Shown here: in pieces, positions 42,648-51,841 of the stretch
Numbering within the stretch: the stretch's first letter is position 1
Layout of the letters: each line of letters opens with the position of its first letter
NCBI GenBank assembly: GCA_965230245.1
Contig: OZ246000.1
Location: 310,001 to 374,000, forward strand
DNA length: 64,000 nucleotides
Direction of reading: 5' to 3'
Source of the DNA: JAGNKE01 sp965230245
Lineage (GTDB): Bacteria; Pseudomonadota; Alphaproteobacteria; Micavibrionales; Micavibrionaceae
Position numbers and translations under genes: made by a program
The notes under the pieces: model-generated
The model's database searches: none
What the model saw: only the letters and a program-made list of their open reading frames with translations
What the model was told of the DNA's origin: nothing

Positions 42648-45350
42648 TTAGGCTGTCTTTTTATTCTTGAGTTGAACGGTCTTCTCGTTTCCCTCACGAA
42701 TGGCCGCTTGGGAGGCTGCCAGACGTGCAATAGGCACACGATACGGAGAACACGACACATAATCGAGACCAATCTTCTCACAGAATGCGATCGACGCAGG
42801 ATCGCCGCCGTGCTCGCCGCAAATACCAAGCTTGATATCAGGGTTTGTCTTACGCCCACGCTCACGCGCAATATCAACCATTTTCCCAACGCCATCGACA
42901 TCAATAGAAACAAACGGGTCGCGCTCGAAAATACCCTTGTCTGTATAAGCAGGCAGGAAGTTGGATGCATCATCACGGCTCATACCCAGCGTCGTTTGCG
43001 TCAGGTCATTCGTACCAAAACTGAAGAAGTCCGCCGTTTTTGCGATTTCATCCGCCGTTAGTGCCGCACGCGGCAACTCGATCATTGTACCGACGATGTA
43101 TTCGACCTTATTGCCTTTCTCTGCAAAAACGTCTTCGGCGGCTTTTTCGACAACCGCACGCATCAGCTCCAACTCCTTACGGGTAGAAACCAGCGGGATC
43201 ATAACCTCGGGTGTAACGGTTTCGCCCGATTTCTCGGCGGCTAGCAATGCGCCTTCGAAAATGGCGCGCGCCTGCATCTCGTAAATCTCGGGATAGCTAA
43301 TCCCCAGACGACAACCGCGGTGCCCCAGCATCGGGTTTGTTTCTGTCAGTTCTGCAAGACGAAGACGAACATCATCAATGTCTAACCCTGCCGTCTCGGC
43401 AAAACTTTCCATTTCACTGGATTCATGCGGCAGAAATTCATGCAAAGGCGGGTCAAGTAAACGTACTGTAACCGGAAGCCCTTTCATGATCGTAAACAGG
43501 CTTTCAAAATCATCGCGCTGTGCAGGAAGAAGCTTATCAAGAGCCTTACGGCGTCCCTCTTCTTCCGTTGAGAAGATCATCTCACGCACATTCTGGATAC
43601 GATCAGCATCAAAGAACATGTGTTCCGTACGGCAAAGCCCGATCCCTTCCGCACCGAAATCACGAGCAGTCTGGGAATCATCAGGCGTCTCGGCATTCGC
43701 CCGCACCTTCATACGGCGGCGTGAATCCGCCCAAGCCATCAAAGTTTCAAAATCACCGGAAAGTTCGGGCTTGATCGTTTCAACCGCGCCGAGAATAACC
43801 TCACCGGACGCACCGTCAATCGTGATCGTATCGCCTTCCTTGATTTCAACTTCACCTTTGCGGATTGTCTTGCTCTTCATATCGATGAACAACTCGCCCG
43901 CACCTGCGACACAAGGTTTACCCATACCGCGGGCAACAACGGCCGCGTGAGACGTCATACCGCCGCGGGATGTCACAATCCCCTCGGACACATGCATACC
44001 GTGAATATCTTCCGGGCTTGTTTCCTGGCGACAAAGGATAACTTTCTCGCCTTCATTCTGCAGATGAACGGCCTGATCTGCCGTAAACACCACACGCCCT
44101 GCCGCTGCACCGGGAGAGGCCGGCAAACCGCGTGTAATAACGTTTTTGGCTGCTTTAGGATCAAGCGTCGGGTGCAGCAACTGATCAAGAGCCTCAGGAT
44201 CGATACGAAGAAGCGCCTCTTCCTCGTTAATAAGCCCTTCATTCACCATATCAACGGCAATTTTCAAGGCAGCCGCAGCCGTACGCTTACCCGTACGGGT
44301 CTGTAGCATAAAGAGATTGCCCTGCTCGACAGTGAACTCTATGTCCTGAACGTCGCGGTAGTGCTTTTCCAGTTTCTCACGCAAGTCACAAAGCTGCTTG
44401 AAAACGTCCGGCATAGTTTCTTCCATAGACGGAAGATCGCTGCCTTCTTTCTCACGTCCCTGAACCGTCAGGGATTGCGGCGTACGAATACCGGCCACGA
44501 CATCTTCACCTTGCGCATTCACAAGATACTCACCGTAGAAATAATTTTCGCCCGTAGACGGGTCACGCGTAAAGGCAACACCGGTCGCACAGTCATCGCC
44601 CATATTTCCGAAGACCATGCTTTGAACGTTCACAGCAGTTCCCCAGCCTTCCGGAATTTCATGAATCTTACGGTATGTCACAGCGCGTGGCACCATCCAC
44701 GATTTGAATACGGCACCTATTGCTCCCCAAAGCTGTTCCTGCGGATCATTCGGGAATGGCTGGCCCAGCTCTTCCTGAACGATGTTTTTGTACTGACCGA
44801 CGATCTCTTTCCACTCATCAGCCTTAATTTGCGTATCCTGAGAATATCCCGCATCACGTTTGAATGTTTCAAGGATATCTTCGAAATCGTGATGATCAAG
44901 ACCAAGAACAACATCACCGTACATTTGTATAAAGCGCCTGTAGGAGTCCCAAGCAAAACGCTCATCACCGGAAATTTTTGCCAATCCCTCAACCGTCTCG
45001 TCATTCAGGCCGAGGTTCAAAACCGTATCCATCATGCCTGGCATGGAAACGCGTGCGCCGGAACGAACCGAAACCAGAAGCGGGTTCGCCGGATCACCGA
45101 ATTTCTTATTCATAGATGTCTCAACAGCCTGAAGCGCCTCTTCAACTTGCGCCTTCAATTCATCGGGATATTGATGGTCATTTTCATAGTATGAGGTACA
45201 GACCTCGGTCGTAATGGTAAAACCGGGGGGAACCGGAAGTCCTAAGGATGCCATCTCCGCAAGATTACATCCTTTCCCGCCCAGCAAATTGCGCATAGAC
45301 GCATCGCCGTCATTTTTGTCTTTACCAAAACTGTATACCCATTTGGACAT
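42648..45350 (-). CDS. ppdK: pyruvate, phosphate dikinase
   Basis: PPDK interconverts pyruvate, ATP and phosphate with phosphoenolpyruvate, AMP and pyrophosphate. The 900-residue length is normal. The N-terminal nucleotide domain starts with DASMRNLLGGKGCNLAEMA, the swivelling phosphohistidine is His468 in RGGMTSHAAVVARGMGKP, and the C-terminal PEP/pyruvate domain has CGEHGGDP with Cys844. A GAGGAG site precedes the ATG. With maeB it gives a route from malate to PEP without PEP carboxykinase. Confidence 0.97.
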   Translation of the reverse strand: MSKWVYSFGKDKNDGDASMRNLLGGKGCNLAEMASLGLPVPPGFTITTEVCTSYYENDHQYPDELKAQVEEALQAVETSMNKKFGDPANPLLVSVRSGARVSMPGMMDTVLNLGLNDETVEGLAKISGDERFAWDSYRRFIQMYGDVVLGLDHHDFEDILETFKRDAGYSQDTQIKADEWKEIVGQYKNIVQEELGQPFPNDPQEQLWGAIGAVFKSWMVPRAVTYRKIHEIPEGWGTAVNVQSMVFGNMGDDCATGVAFTRDPSTGENYFYGEYLVNAQGEDVVAGIRTPQSLTVQGREKEGSDLPSMEETMPDVFKQLCDLREKLEKHYRDVQDIEFTVEQGNLFMLQTRTGKRTAAAALKIAVDMVNEGLINEEEALLRIDPEALDQLLHPTLDPKAAKNVITRGLPASPGAAAGRVVFTADQAVHLQNEGEKVILCRQETSPEDIHGMHVSEGIVTSRGGMTSHAAVVARGMGKPCVAGAGELFIDMKSKTIRKGEVEIKEGDTITIDGASGEVILGAVETIKPELSGDFETLMAWADSRRRMKVRANAETPDDSQTARDFGAEGIGLCRTEHMFFDADRIQNVREMIFSTEEEGRRKALDKLLPAQRDDFESLFTIMKGLPVTVRLLDPPLHEFLPHESSEMESFAETAGLDIDDVRLRLAELTETNPMLGHRGCRLGISYPEIYEMQARAIFEGALLAAEKSGETVTPEVMIPLVSTRKELELMRAVVEKAAEDVFAEKGNKVEYIVGTMIELPRAALTADEIAKTADFFSFGTNDLTQTTLGMSRDDASNFLPAYTDKGIFERDPFVSIDVDGVGKMVDIARERGRKTNPDIKLGICGEHGGDPASIAFCEKIGLDYVSCSPYRVPIARLAASQAAIREGNEKTVQLKNKKTA

Positions 45351-45464
45351 ATGAATTTTCTCCTCAGCAACAATCAGAAATCCCGCACACGGTTTAGCAT
45401 ATTTGTTTTCAGAATATAAAGTGCTTATTCAATAAACATGCCAGAAACAGGCCATAAAATGCGC

Positions 45465-46010
45465 CTAAATCAGAGTTTTTGTCATCATCAGGCACAAATT
45501 CTCATCAATCGGCCTGAATTCTCCTGTTCCGACTTGCTTACGATCATAACTCGCACCCGTTCCATCCGGAATGTAACCCATCTTCACATAAAGCCGCTGC
45601 GCCGGCCCGAAACGCGCATCCAAGCCGACCCCGATACCTATTTCATCCATACCTTTTTCTTTCACGCAATCCTCGCAAAACGTAATAACCTGCCGTGCAA
45701 TCCCGCGTCTTCTGAACTCACGCAGTACATTCAAATCCTGTATTTCAGCTAGGCCGGATTTTTTGAAATAAGCGTATTTTGGTTCCCAATTGAGAATACA
45801 AAATCCCGCATCGGCAACTTTGCCCGTGTCGGAGTCAGTATAGGCAAAAAGATAGAGAATAAGCTCGTTCAGAGCTTGGCGCTCTAGACACCGCTCATAA
45901 TATTCACGGTCTTCCTGAAAACCAAACTTCTCGACTAACGCCCAGAAACGGCTGAGACTGGCAGCATCAACAGGGGCAATCGTAAGATCGGGAACTTGCG
46001 TATCGCTCAT
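45465..46010 (-). CDS. GNAT-family acetyltransferase
   Basis: A 181-residue GNAT protein. Motif A is visible as DLNVLREFRRRGIARQVITF near residues 92-111, with the Q/R-x-x-G-x-A pattern as RRRGIA. The QRLYVKMGYIPDGTG stretch near residue 138 is the usual motif B. The substrate is unknown. It lies 114 bases upstream of ppdK on the same strand, a loose pairing. Confidence 0.83.
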   Translation of the reverse strand: MSDTQVPDLTIAPVDAASLSRFWALVEKFGFQEDREYYERCLERQALNELILYLFAYTDSDTGKVADAGFCILNWEPKYAYFKKSGLAEIQDLNVLREFRRRGIARQVITFCEDCVKEKGMDEIGIGVGLDARFGPAQRLYVKMGYIPDGTGASYDRKQVGTGEFRPIDENLCLMMTKTLI

Positions 46011-46083
46011 GATAGAATTAGTCTTACATCTGAGTTTAAGTTAATGTCGTAATCAGTAACACAACGTGCAAGAGATACATAAG

Positions 46084-46638
46084 ATGTTCAAGAGATATAT
46101 TTACTTCGCCGCCATATCATTTGCATCAATAACATGTGTTGCAGCCGCACAAAACGCCTTCGCGGAAGGTGGCATGCAAGTTCGTAAATTCGCTCCGCCG
46201 CCGGGCCTGGAAGAACCGCAAACACCGGAGACGGCAAAAGAAGTGCCGAAGCCTGCAAGCATTACCGAAGAAGAACAAAACATCACGGAAGCAGAAGACG
46301 AAGTCTGGAAAAAATACAAAACCCTTTCGAGCAATGACTCCAGACCCGAAAAAAAACAAAAAACGGTGACTTTGGGTAAAGACAAAGACAAGAAAGAAAA
46401 GGAAGAAGACTCTGACAATACGGAAGGAAAAGAGGAAGATGAGGAGGCAAAGAACGCAGCCTTTAACATCAACGACATCCTGAAAAAATATAAAAAAGAT
46501 AACAAGGCAAAAATGAACTCCCGCTCTTTTGCTACACCTGAAACAATAAAAAGTATGGGAGACGGCAAAGACAATGATCCCGAAAAATATGAGGAAATCC
46601 CCGAAGAAGAAATCAAGGATATGAACCTCAACGAATAA
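46084..46638 (+). CDS. exported low-complexity acidic/basic protein
   Basis: A 184-residue protein from ATG 46084, which begins a signal peptide (FKRYIYFAAISFASITCVAAA, ending QNAFA). A GTG at 46066 would add six residues. The mature part is almost entirely Lys, Glu, Asp and Pro and is expected to be disordered, with a run of alternating acidic and basic residues at about 85-130 and a shorter stretch NINDILKKYKKDNKAKMNS. No family recognised. Composition could reflect a periplasmic spacer or metal binding, which is a guess. Confidence 0.65.
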   Translation: MFKRYIYFAAISFASITCVAAAQNAFAEGGMQVRKFAPPPGLEEPQTPETAKEVPKPASITEEEQNITEAEDEVWKKYKTLSSNDSRPEKKQKTVTLGKDKDKKEKEEDSDNTEGKEEDEEAKNAAFNINDILKKYKKDNKAKMNSRSFATPETIKSMGDGKDNDPEKYEEIPEEEIKDMNLNE

Positions 46639-46724
46639 TCTCAAAACTTAAGCAATATAAAACAGTATGTTGAGCACCCTTTTCACTTGCCCGAAGACGC
46701 AAAAACTGTTTTAAGTCACATGTT

Positions 46725-47747
46725 ATGAGCCAATCAGCACAAAAAGACGTACCCGCCGCACTCTCAGAGGCAAGTCCGCTGGAAAAACTTTCTATCGCAC
46801 TGAAACAAGATATGGAGCAAATCGATGCCCTCATACTTCAGTGCATGCAATCCGAAGTTAAGCTCATCCCGCAACTTGCGAAATATCTGATCTCCGCAGG
46901 CGGCAAAAGAATCCGCCCGCTTATGACCCTCGCCAGCGCGGAACTGTTCAAGGCTGATATGCAAAAAGCATACCCGCTCGCCGCCGCCGTCGAATTCATC
47001 CACACGGCAACGTTGCTTCATGATGATGTTGTTGATGAAAGTGAAGAACGCCGCGGACAAAAAGCAGCCAATCTGGTTTTCGGAAATCAGGCAAGCGTTC
47101 TCGTCGGAGATTTCCTGTTCTCGAAATCATTTGAACTGATGGTTCGCGCAGAATCATTGGAAATTTTACGCATCTTGTCTTCCGCCTCATCTGTAATTGC
47201 ACAAGGTGAAGTCAAACAGCTCACGACCGCAAATAACATCGAGACAACACTTGATGCCTACATGGACGTTATTGCCTCCAAAACGGCTGCACTTTTTGCC
47301 GCCTCTTGTGAAATTGGCCCCGTCCTTGCGAACGCAAATCAAAGACATGTCAAAGCCATGAAAGAATACGGTAAAAAACTGGGAATCGCCTTCCAGATTA
47401 TTGACGACACGCTGGATTACTCTGCGGATCAGGAAAAACTCGGCAAGGAAATCGGTGACGATTTCAGAGAGGGAAAAATGACCGCTCCCGTTATCTATGC
47501 GCTTGAAACTGCAAGCAGTGAAGAACGGGAATTCTGGCGCAGAACAATCAACCGCAAAATACAGGAAAACGATGATTTCGAAACGGCTCTCGAAATCATC
47601 AACACACACGGCGCACTGGAAAAGAGCACCGATCTCGCCAAACGCTACGCCGCCGAAGCAAAAAAAGCCCTCGCTGCGACACCGGACTCAAAACTTAGGG
47701 AAACACTGAGTGATCTGGCGGATTTCACCATCAGCCGCGCATTTTAA
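46725..47747 (+). CDS. ispB: long-chain polyprenyl diphosphate synthase (octaprenyl type)
   Basis: A 340-residue prenyltransferase that makes the long side chain of ubiquinone. The first Asp-rich motif DDVVD is at residues 100-104, followed by ESEERRGQKAAN, and the second, DDTLD, is at 227-231, with GKEIGDDFREGKMTAPV after it. GGKRIRPLM binds diphosphate. The longer, IspB-like second motif region separates it from the ispA product. Chain length is not fixed by sequence; alphaproteobacteria often make decaprenyl. It is convergent with the next gene by 4 bases. Confidence 0.93.
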   Translation: MSQSAQKDVPAALSEASPLEKLSIALKQDMEQIDALILQCMQSEVKLIPQLAKYLISAGGKRIRPLMTLASAELFKADMQKAYPLAAAVEFIHTATLLHDDVVDESEERRGQKAANLVFGNQASVLVGDFLFSKSFELMVRAESLEILRILSSASSVIAQGEVKQLTTANNIETTLDAYMDVIASKTAALFAASCEIGPVLANANQRHVKAMKEYGKKLGIAFQIIDDTLDYSADQEKLGKEIGDDFREGKMTAPVIYALETASSEEREFWRRTINRKIQENDDFETALEIINTHGALEKSTDLAKRYAAEAKKALAATPDSKLRETLSDLADFTISRAF

Positions 47748-47751
47748 AAAA

Positions 47752-48285
47752 CTAATACGGCCCGAAAACAATATTGATGGCCGTCCCGTAAAGAAGCAGC
47801 CCCAAACCGATACAGTTAAGCGGATAAGCCGCCGATTTCGGCAACTCCCCCTTCACAAGGAAAAAATACATCAGAAGCAATACGGGTATGGTCACCACAA
47901 AATAAATCTGCAATCCGTATATATCCGCCTCGGGAAACAAAACCGCACTCATAGTGATAATCAGAACCTGTAAACCCGCGATCAGCTTGTACCACGTATC
48001 TGCGAGATAACAGAGCATCACATTCCCTTTGAGAAATATCCACAATATACCGGGAAACGACACCCAGAACACAATAAACAGCGACATCACATAAGCCGTG
48101 TTATCAAAAAAAAGATAACGGATAAGATCTCCTTTTTGCGCCGCTATCCCCAAAACCGAAGAGATAAAAGTCAGGCAGAGAATAGGCATAAACCGTTGCA
48201 TCAAAACATCATAAAAATCCTTGGGCAGAAGGTGATCCTCCGCATCGCGCTCCAATCTTATGACATGTTTTTGTTTGCTACCCAT
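47752..48285 (-). CDS. integral membrane hypothetical protein
   Basis: A 177-residue protein with a charged N-terminus (residues 1-30, cytoplasmic or membrane-peripheral) followed by about five hydrophobic segments, the first at about 32-50. Aromatic/Gly-rich stretches such as YVMSLFIVFWVSFPGILWIF are typical membrane helices. It resembles YIP1-type membrane proteins loosely, but I cannot name a family. It starts 18 bases after the Rap1a/Tai-like gene on the same strand. Confidence 0.7.
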   Translation of the reverse strand: MGSKQKHVIRLERDAEDHLLPKDFYDVLMQRFMPILCLTFISSVLGIAAQKGDLIRYLFFDNTAYVMSLFIVFWVSFPGILWIFLKGNVMLCYLADTWYKLIAGLQVLIITMSAVLFPEADIYGLQIYFVVTIPVLLLMYFFLVKGELPKSAAYPLNCIGLGLLLYGTAINIVFGPY

Positions 48286-48303
48286 AAATAAACGCTCGCT
48301 AAA

Positions 48304-48711
48304 CTAACAAGGATACGCCGACATCAACGCCAACTCCACACCAGGCGCTGCGACAAAACTATTATGAAGTTTTTGATGCTGAAGTAAATAAAGTAAAACC
48401 CTAAGCTGGATTTCGTTCAGAGTTTCGCCTTCAGGAATACAAAATGTTTTCTCCCCTGCAGAGTCCAAACTTCTGAGAAAATTATGATAATCGATAATAC
48501 CGGAAATATAGGACTGACAGGCGATTTGTCCGCCTTTGAAAATTTCCTTACCATTACGGTCCAGCCCGCACACTTTCAAAAGATATTCACCGGAAAATTT
48601 GGCCGCATGCGCCTGAGAATTGAGAAAAAAACAACAGAAACCAAGGACAAAAACAGCAAGCAGCGCTCGCAATGGGAATTTAAGAAAAATCCTTGCCCCC
48701 TTAATCATCAC
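48304..48711 (-). CDS. Rap1a/Tai immunity-type exported protein
   Basis: A 135-residue exported protein with signal peptide (about residues 1-35, ending AHA). The mature part FSGEYLLKVCG...IACQSYISGIIDYHNFL...FCIPEGETLNEIQLRVLLYLLQHQ...ELALMSAYPC follows the Rap1a/Tai immunity-protein pattern, with four cysteines in the usual places. Known members neutralise type VI secretion amidase effectors in the periplasm. No effector or secretion gene is near, so the immunity role is unproven. It overlaps the end of the upstream gene by 11 bases. Confidence 0.78.
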   Translation of the reverse strand: MMIKGARIFLKFPLRALLAVFVLGFCCFFLNSQAHAAKFSGEYLLKVCGLDRNGKEIFKGGQIACQSYISGIIDYHNFLRSLDSAGEKTFCIPEGETLNEIQLRVLLYLLQHQKLHNSFVAAPGVELALMSAYPC

Positions 48712-49960
48712 TCTTGGCTTTTAACTGCTGCAAAACCGCAAAAGGGTTGTCCTCCTCTTTAGGTTTTGCTTCAAAAGAAATGACACGCGCCTCGCGTTCG
48801 CCTTTACCCTTTTTGTCTTTCTTATCGCCCTTTTTCTTGCCTTTATGCGGCTTCGACTTGCTCTTGTCGAAATCCTTATTCTTGCGGCCTTTGAACGATT
48901 TTCCGCCTGACTTTCCTGTTTCGAAAGCCTTACCCTTCTTTAAACGGAAAGTCGCCAGTTCCGGCTTTACATCTTCCTGAGATACCTGCTCTTTGGCCTC
49001 CTCAGGTTTGTGATCACCTGCGGGAACAGCGCCTTCAACCTTAACATCCTCTACCTTAGCAGTCTCTTGAACATCCGCCTTTTCGGCTCCGGCTTTTTCG
49101 GAAGGCTGTTCAGAACCCGTATCTGCGGTCTGATCTTTTGAAGCCGCAGCATCATCCTTGCTCTCGTCTTTCTTCTCGTCCTGAGGGTCATAAACTTTCG
49201 TGTGTCCCATGCTTTCCAGAACGGCATAAAGACTGTCGATAGAACACCCGAGCCATTCCGCCATTTCGTGACGCGCCTGAAACTTGCCCTTTTCCGCATG
49301 GTCGTAAACCGAATTGATGACACGATCGAGCATATCAATACGCACCGCGCGACCGCCGTACAACGGATAACCGATAGAACGGTAATATTTCGGGTCGGCA
49401 TTAGAATCTTCGATAGCAACAGATACAATCCCGTCGGCAGGCACCTTCGCGGGCAGATCCTTATCATGATACAAAGACCACAATAATGCTCTCAACCGCA
49501 CGGCAGCCGGCTTATTCAACAAGGGCATAAAGACCAGAACAGGCCCGAGACGAATTTTCTTCTGGCGAAGCTGCGCACGCTGTTCCGTATCAAGCTTCTG
49601 GATATGCACTTCCAGCTCTTCACGCGGCACAATCCCAAGACCGTCATAAACAATGCTCGCAATCGCCTTCACGGGGTCATCGGAGTCCTGCATACCCTGC
49701 TCCGCACCCAGCGCGACCAGAGATTCAAGAACAGTACTCAGATGCATATTGAGCCAATGCTTCAACTCACGAAGCGCAGCATCCTTATCAAGATCCTTAG
49801 TAATCTCGTTTTCAAGAATATCCAAGGAAGGCTTCAGCGCATGGTCACCTTTAACCAGCTGGGCCACCTTCTCACCGGGCAAGGGACTACCGGGTTTTGA
49901 TTGCCACAGCATAAAACCGTCTTCAGACAGGCAATATTGATCAGCTTTCGAGTTCAGCAT
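48701..49960 (-). CDS. stand-alone protein resembling the C-terminal part of Suv3-type DEAD/DEAH helicases
   Basis: A 419-residue protein without helicase motor motifs. Residues about 30-230 look like the C-terminal region of alphaproteobacterial SUPV3L1/Suv3-type helicases: PSLDILENEITKDLDK, LKHWLNMHLSTVLESL, then VLVFMPLLNKPAAVRLRALL and YYRSIGYPLYGGRAVRIDML, ending in a small domain KFQARHEMAEWLGCSIDSLYAVLESMG. From about 260 it is a low-complexity Lys/Glu linker, ending NPFAVLQQLK as in those helicases. The N-terminal motor must be elsewhere or absent. It is divergent from the exported-protein gene. Confidence 0.6.
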   Translation of the reverse strand: MLNSKADQYCLSEDGFMLWQSKPGSPLPGEKVAQLVKGDHALKPSLDILENEITKDLDKDAALRELKHWLNMHLSTVLESLVALGAEQGMQDSDDPVKAIASIVYDGLGIVPREELEVHIQKLDTEQRAQLRQKKIRLGPVLVFMPLLNKPAAVRLRALLWSLYHDKDLPAKVPADGIVSVAIEDSNADPKYYRSIGYPLYGGRAVRIDMLDRVINSVYDHAEKGKFQARHEMAEWLGCSIDSLYAVLESMGHTKVYDPQDEKKDESKDDAAASKDQTADTGSEQPSEKAGAEKADVQETAKVEDVKVEGAVPAGDHKPEEAKEQVSQEDVKPELATFRLKKGKAFETGKSGGKSFKGRKNKDFDKSKSKPHKGKKKGDKKDKKGKGEREARVISFEAKPKEEDNPFAVLQQLKAKSDD

Positions 49961-50097
49961 TGTTTTTCACTAATACATTAATACGCGGATTACGGCGAAC
50001 ATTAATGCAGTTTATCCTTGGACACGGCAAGGGTTTTTGTTTAAATTCACAACAAATTTGGTTATTTGGGCTAAAAAATTACTGGGAATATATCAAT

Positions 50098-51777
50098 ATG
50101 AAAAAATTACTATTGGCTTCTGCCGTCCTTCTGACGTATGCGCCTTATCAGGTTATGGCCGCCGACATCAACGCCGAAGGTGCAGAGCACTTGAAGCAGG
50201 TTTTCACACAAATATTAAACGATCAAAAAGAGATTAACGAAGCCGCTGGCGGGGGAATTGACTATGTCTACACTGGCGAAGTCAAAGTCGAACCGAAAGA
50301 AAGCTACTACACAATCACACTGCCGCAGATCGAGATAAAGATGCGCGACACATTCTCCGAGAGCTTCCCTGATGCTTCGGAAGATCCTGCTGCTGAAGGC
50401 ACGGAAGAAACAGCCGAACAAACTCCGTCTGAAGATATCTTTTCCGTGGATCTGGGCATTACAGCCATAAACGCTGTGCCCGCCGATAAAGAAAATTACT
50501 GGAAAATGTCTGTTGCATTGCCCGCAACGATCACCATGCAAGCTGCAGGCGAAATGGCCGTCAACATGAACATCGGCCAGCAAAATACGGCCGGCTTGTT
50601 CAATGACAAATGGGGCTATTTCACAAAACTCGACGCCACCTATCAGGACGTCGTGTTCAACGTGACGAATTACGGTGAAACATCCCAGTTTAAAGTCGGT
50701 GAAATTAAAGCAACAGCAGATTACGAAGAAAATGCTGAGCAACTCCTGAGCGGAGATGCAGTTGTAAGTCTCAAGAACTTCCTGATTCAGGACGAGCAAA
50801 ACGAAGTCGACGTTAAAATCGGTGACGTGAGCGTTAAGGCCGGTATGAAAAACTTCAAACCTTTGACCATGGATGAATACAAAGAAAAATCCTTGGCCAT
50901 GGTTGATAAAATGAACGCCATGAACGAACAAGCTATGAGTGCAGGCGAATTCGACTTTCTCGCATTGCAAGAAATGCTGAATGCCGCATTTGAAATGAGC
51001 CAGTTCGAAGGCATGGACATCGTCTACACGGTCAAAGACATCAACATGACTTCAACCAATCCTGACGCCGATATGAAAAGCTTTAACCTCGGCTCCGCTT
51101 TCATGGGCTTCGGTCTGGACAACCTTGCCACGAACGAGGGCGAATTCGGCATGAAATTCGGCTATGCCGATGTGGCCATGGACCCTGTAAAACCCGGCTA
51201 TGACGGCATCATCCCGCAAGGTCTGAACATCAATGTCAAGGCAACAAAGCTGCCGATGCCCGCGATGTGGGAACTGGGTATGAACACCGCCAAGGGCGTA
51301 GCTGAAAACCCTGACATGGCACAAATGGCCGGAATGGGCTTGCTGATGAAATTGCCCATGATGCTCTCACAGGCTGGCTCTCAGGTCGTCATTGAAAACA
51401 ACTACCTGAAAGGCGATGACTACAATATTGCTCTGAACGGTAACGCAACAGCCGACATGAACGCCATCTACTCCGCCGTTGCGGAATTCAAAGGCCAGTT
51501 CTCCGGTCTCGATGAATTGCTTGCGAAAGTTCAAGCCAACGCCAACAACCCCGAACTGACAACAGGCTTCGAGTTTATGAGCATGGCGCAACAACTGGAA
51601 ATGATGAAATCATTCGGTAAGGCCGAAACAGGAGCGAACGGGAAATCCCTCTACACCTACGACATTAAGGTGACTGCAGACGGTCAGCTCCTGCTGAACG
51701 GTCAGGACATGTCCGCAATGACCGGTGGCCCCGCAGCAGGCGGTCAGCCGATGCAGCAGCAACAAACTGCGCCATAA
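50098..51777 (+). CDS. large exported protein of unknown function
   Basis: A 559-residue exported protein from ATG 50098, which begins a clear signal peptide (KKLLLASAVLLTYAPYQVMA). A longer frame back to 49960 would bury it and overlaps the divergent gene. The body is beta-rich and Met/Asn/Ala-rich, with repeating strand patterns (YTITLPQIEIKMRD, FNVTNYGETSQFKVGEI, VDVKIGDVSVKAGMKNF) reminiscent of lipid-binding or DUF945/AsmA-type folds, but no family is clear. An acidic Glu/Thr-rich insert lies near residues 95-115, and the C-terminus is a Gly/Gln tail. It is likely periplasmic and has a strong terminator. Confidence 0.7.
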   Translation: MKKLLLASAVLLTYAPYQVMAADINAEGAEHLKQVFTQILNDQKEINEAAGGGIDYVYTGEVKVEPKESYYTITLPQIEIKMRDTFSESFPDASEDPAAEGTEETAEQTPSEDIFSVDLGITAINAVPADKENYWKMSVALPATITMQAAGEMAVNMNIGQQNTAGLFNDKWGYFTKLDATYQDVVFNVTNYGETSQFKVGEIKATADYEENAEQLLSGDAVVSLKNFLIQDEQNEVDVKIGDVSVKAGMKNFKPLTMDEYKEKSLAMVDKMNAMNEQAMSAGEFDFLALQEMLNAAFEMSQFEGMDIVYTVKDINMTSTNPDADMKSFNLGSAFMGFGLDNLATNEGEFGMKFGYADVAMDPVKPGYDGIIPQGLNINVKATKLPMPAMWELGMNTAKGVAENPDMAQMAGMGLLMKLPMMLSQAGSQVVIENNYLKGDDYNIALNGNATADMNAIYSAVAEFKGQFSGLDELLAKVQANANNPELTTGFEFMSMAQQLEMMKSFGKAETGANGKSLYTYDIKVTADGQLLLNGQDMSAMTGGPAAGGQPMQQQQTAP

Positions 51778-51804
51778 ATCGGATTATTTAAAAATGAAAC
51801 AAAG

Positions 51805-51832
51805 ACAGCGGGAAAATTCCCGCTGTTTTTTT
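51805..51832 (+). terminator. rho-independent terminator after the exported-protein gene
   Basis: ACAGCGGGAA (51805-51814) pairs with TTCCCGCTGT (51817-51826) around an AA loop (practically a shorter stem with a 4-6 base loop), followed by seven T. It lies 27 bases after the stop codon and just before the convergent hemW end. Confidence 0.92.
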
Positions 51833-51841
51833 GAGCATGAC

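Noticed and set aside
49960..50097. Longer start for the exported protein at 50098
   Set aside because: The extra 46 codons would place a normal signal peptide in the interior and overlap the divergent gene's start.
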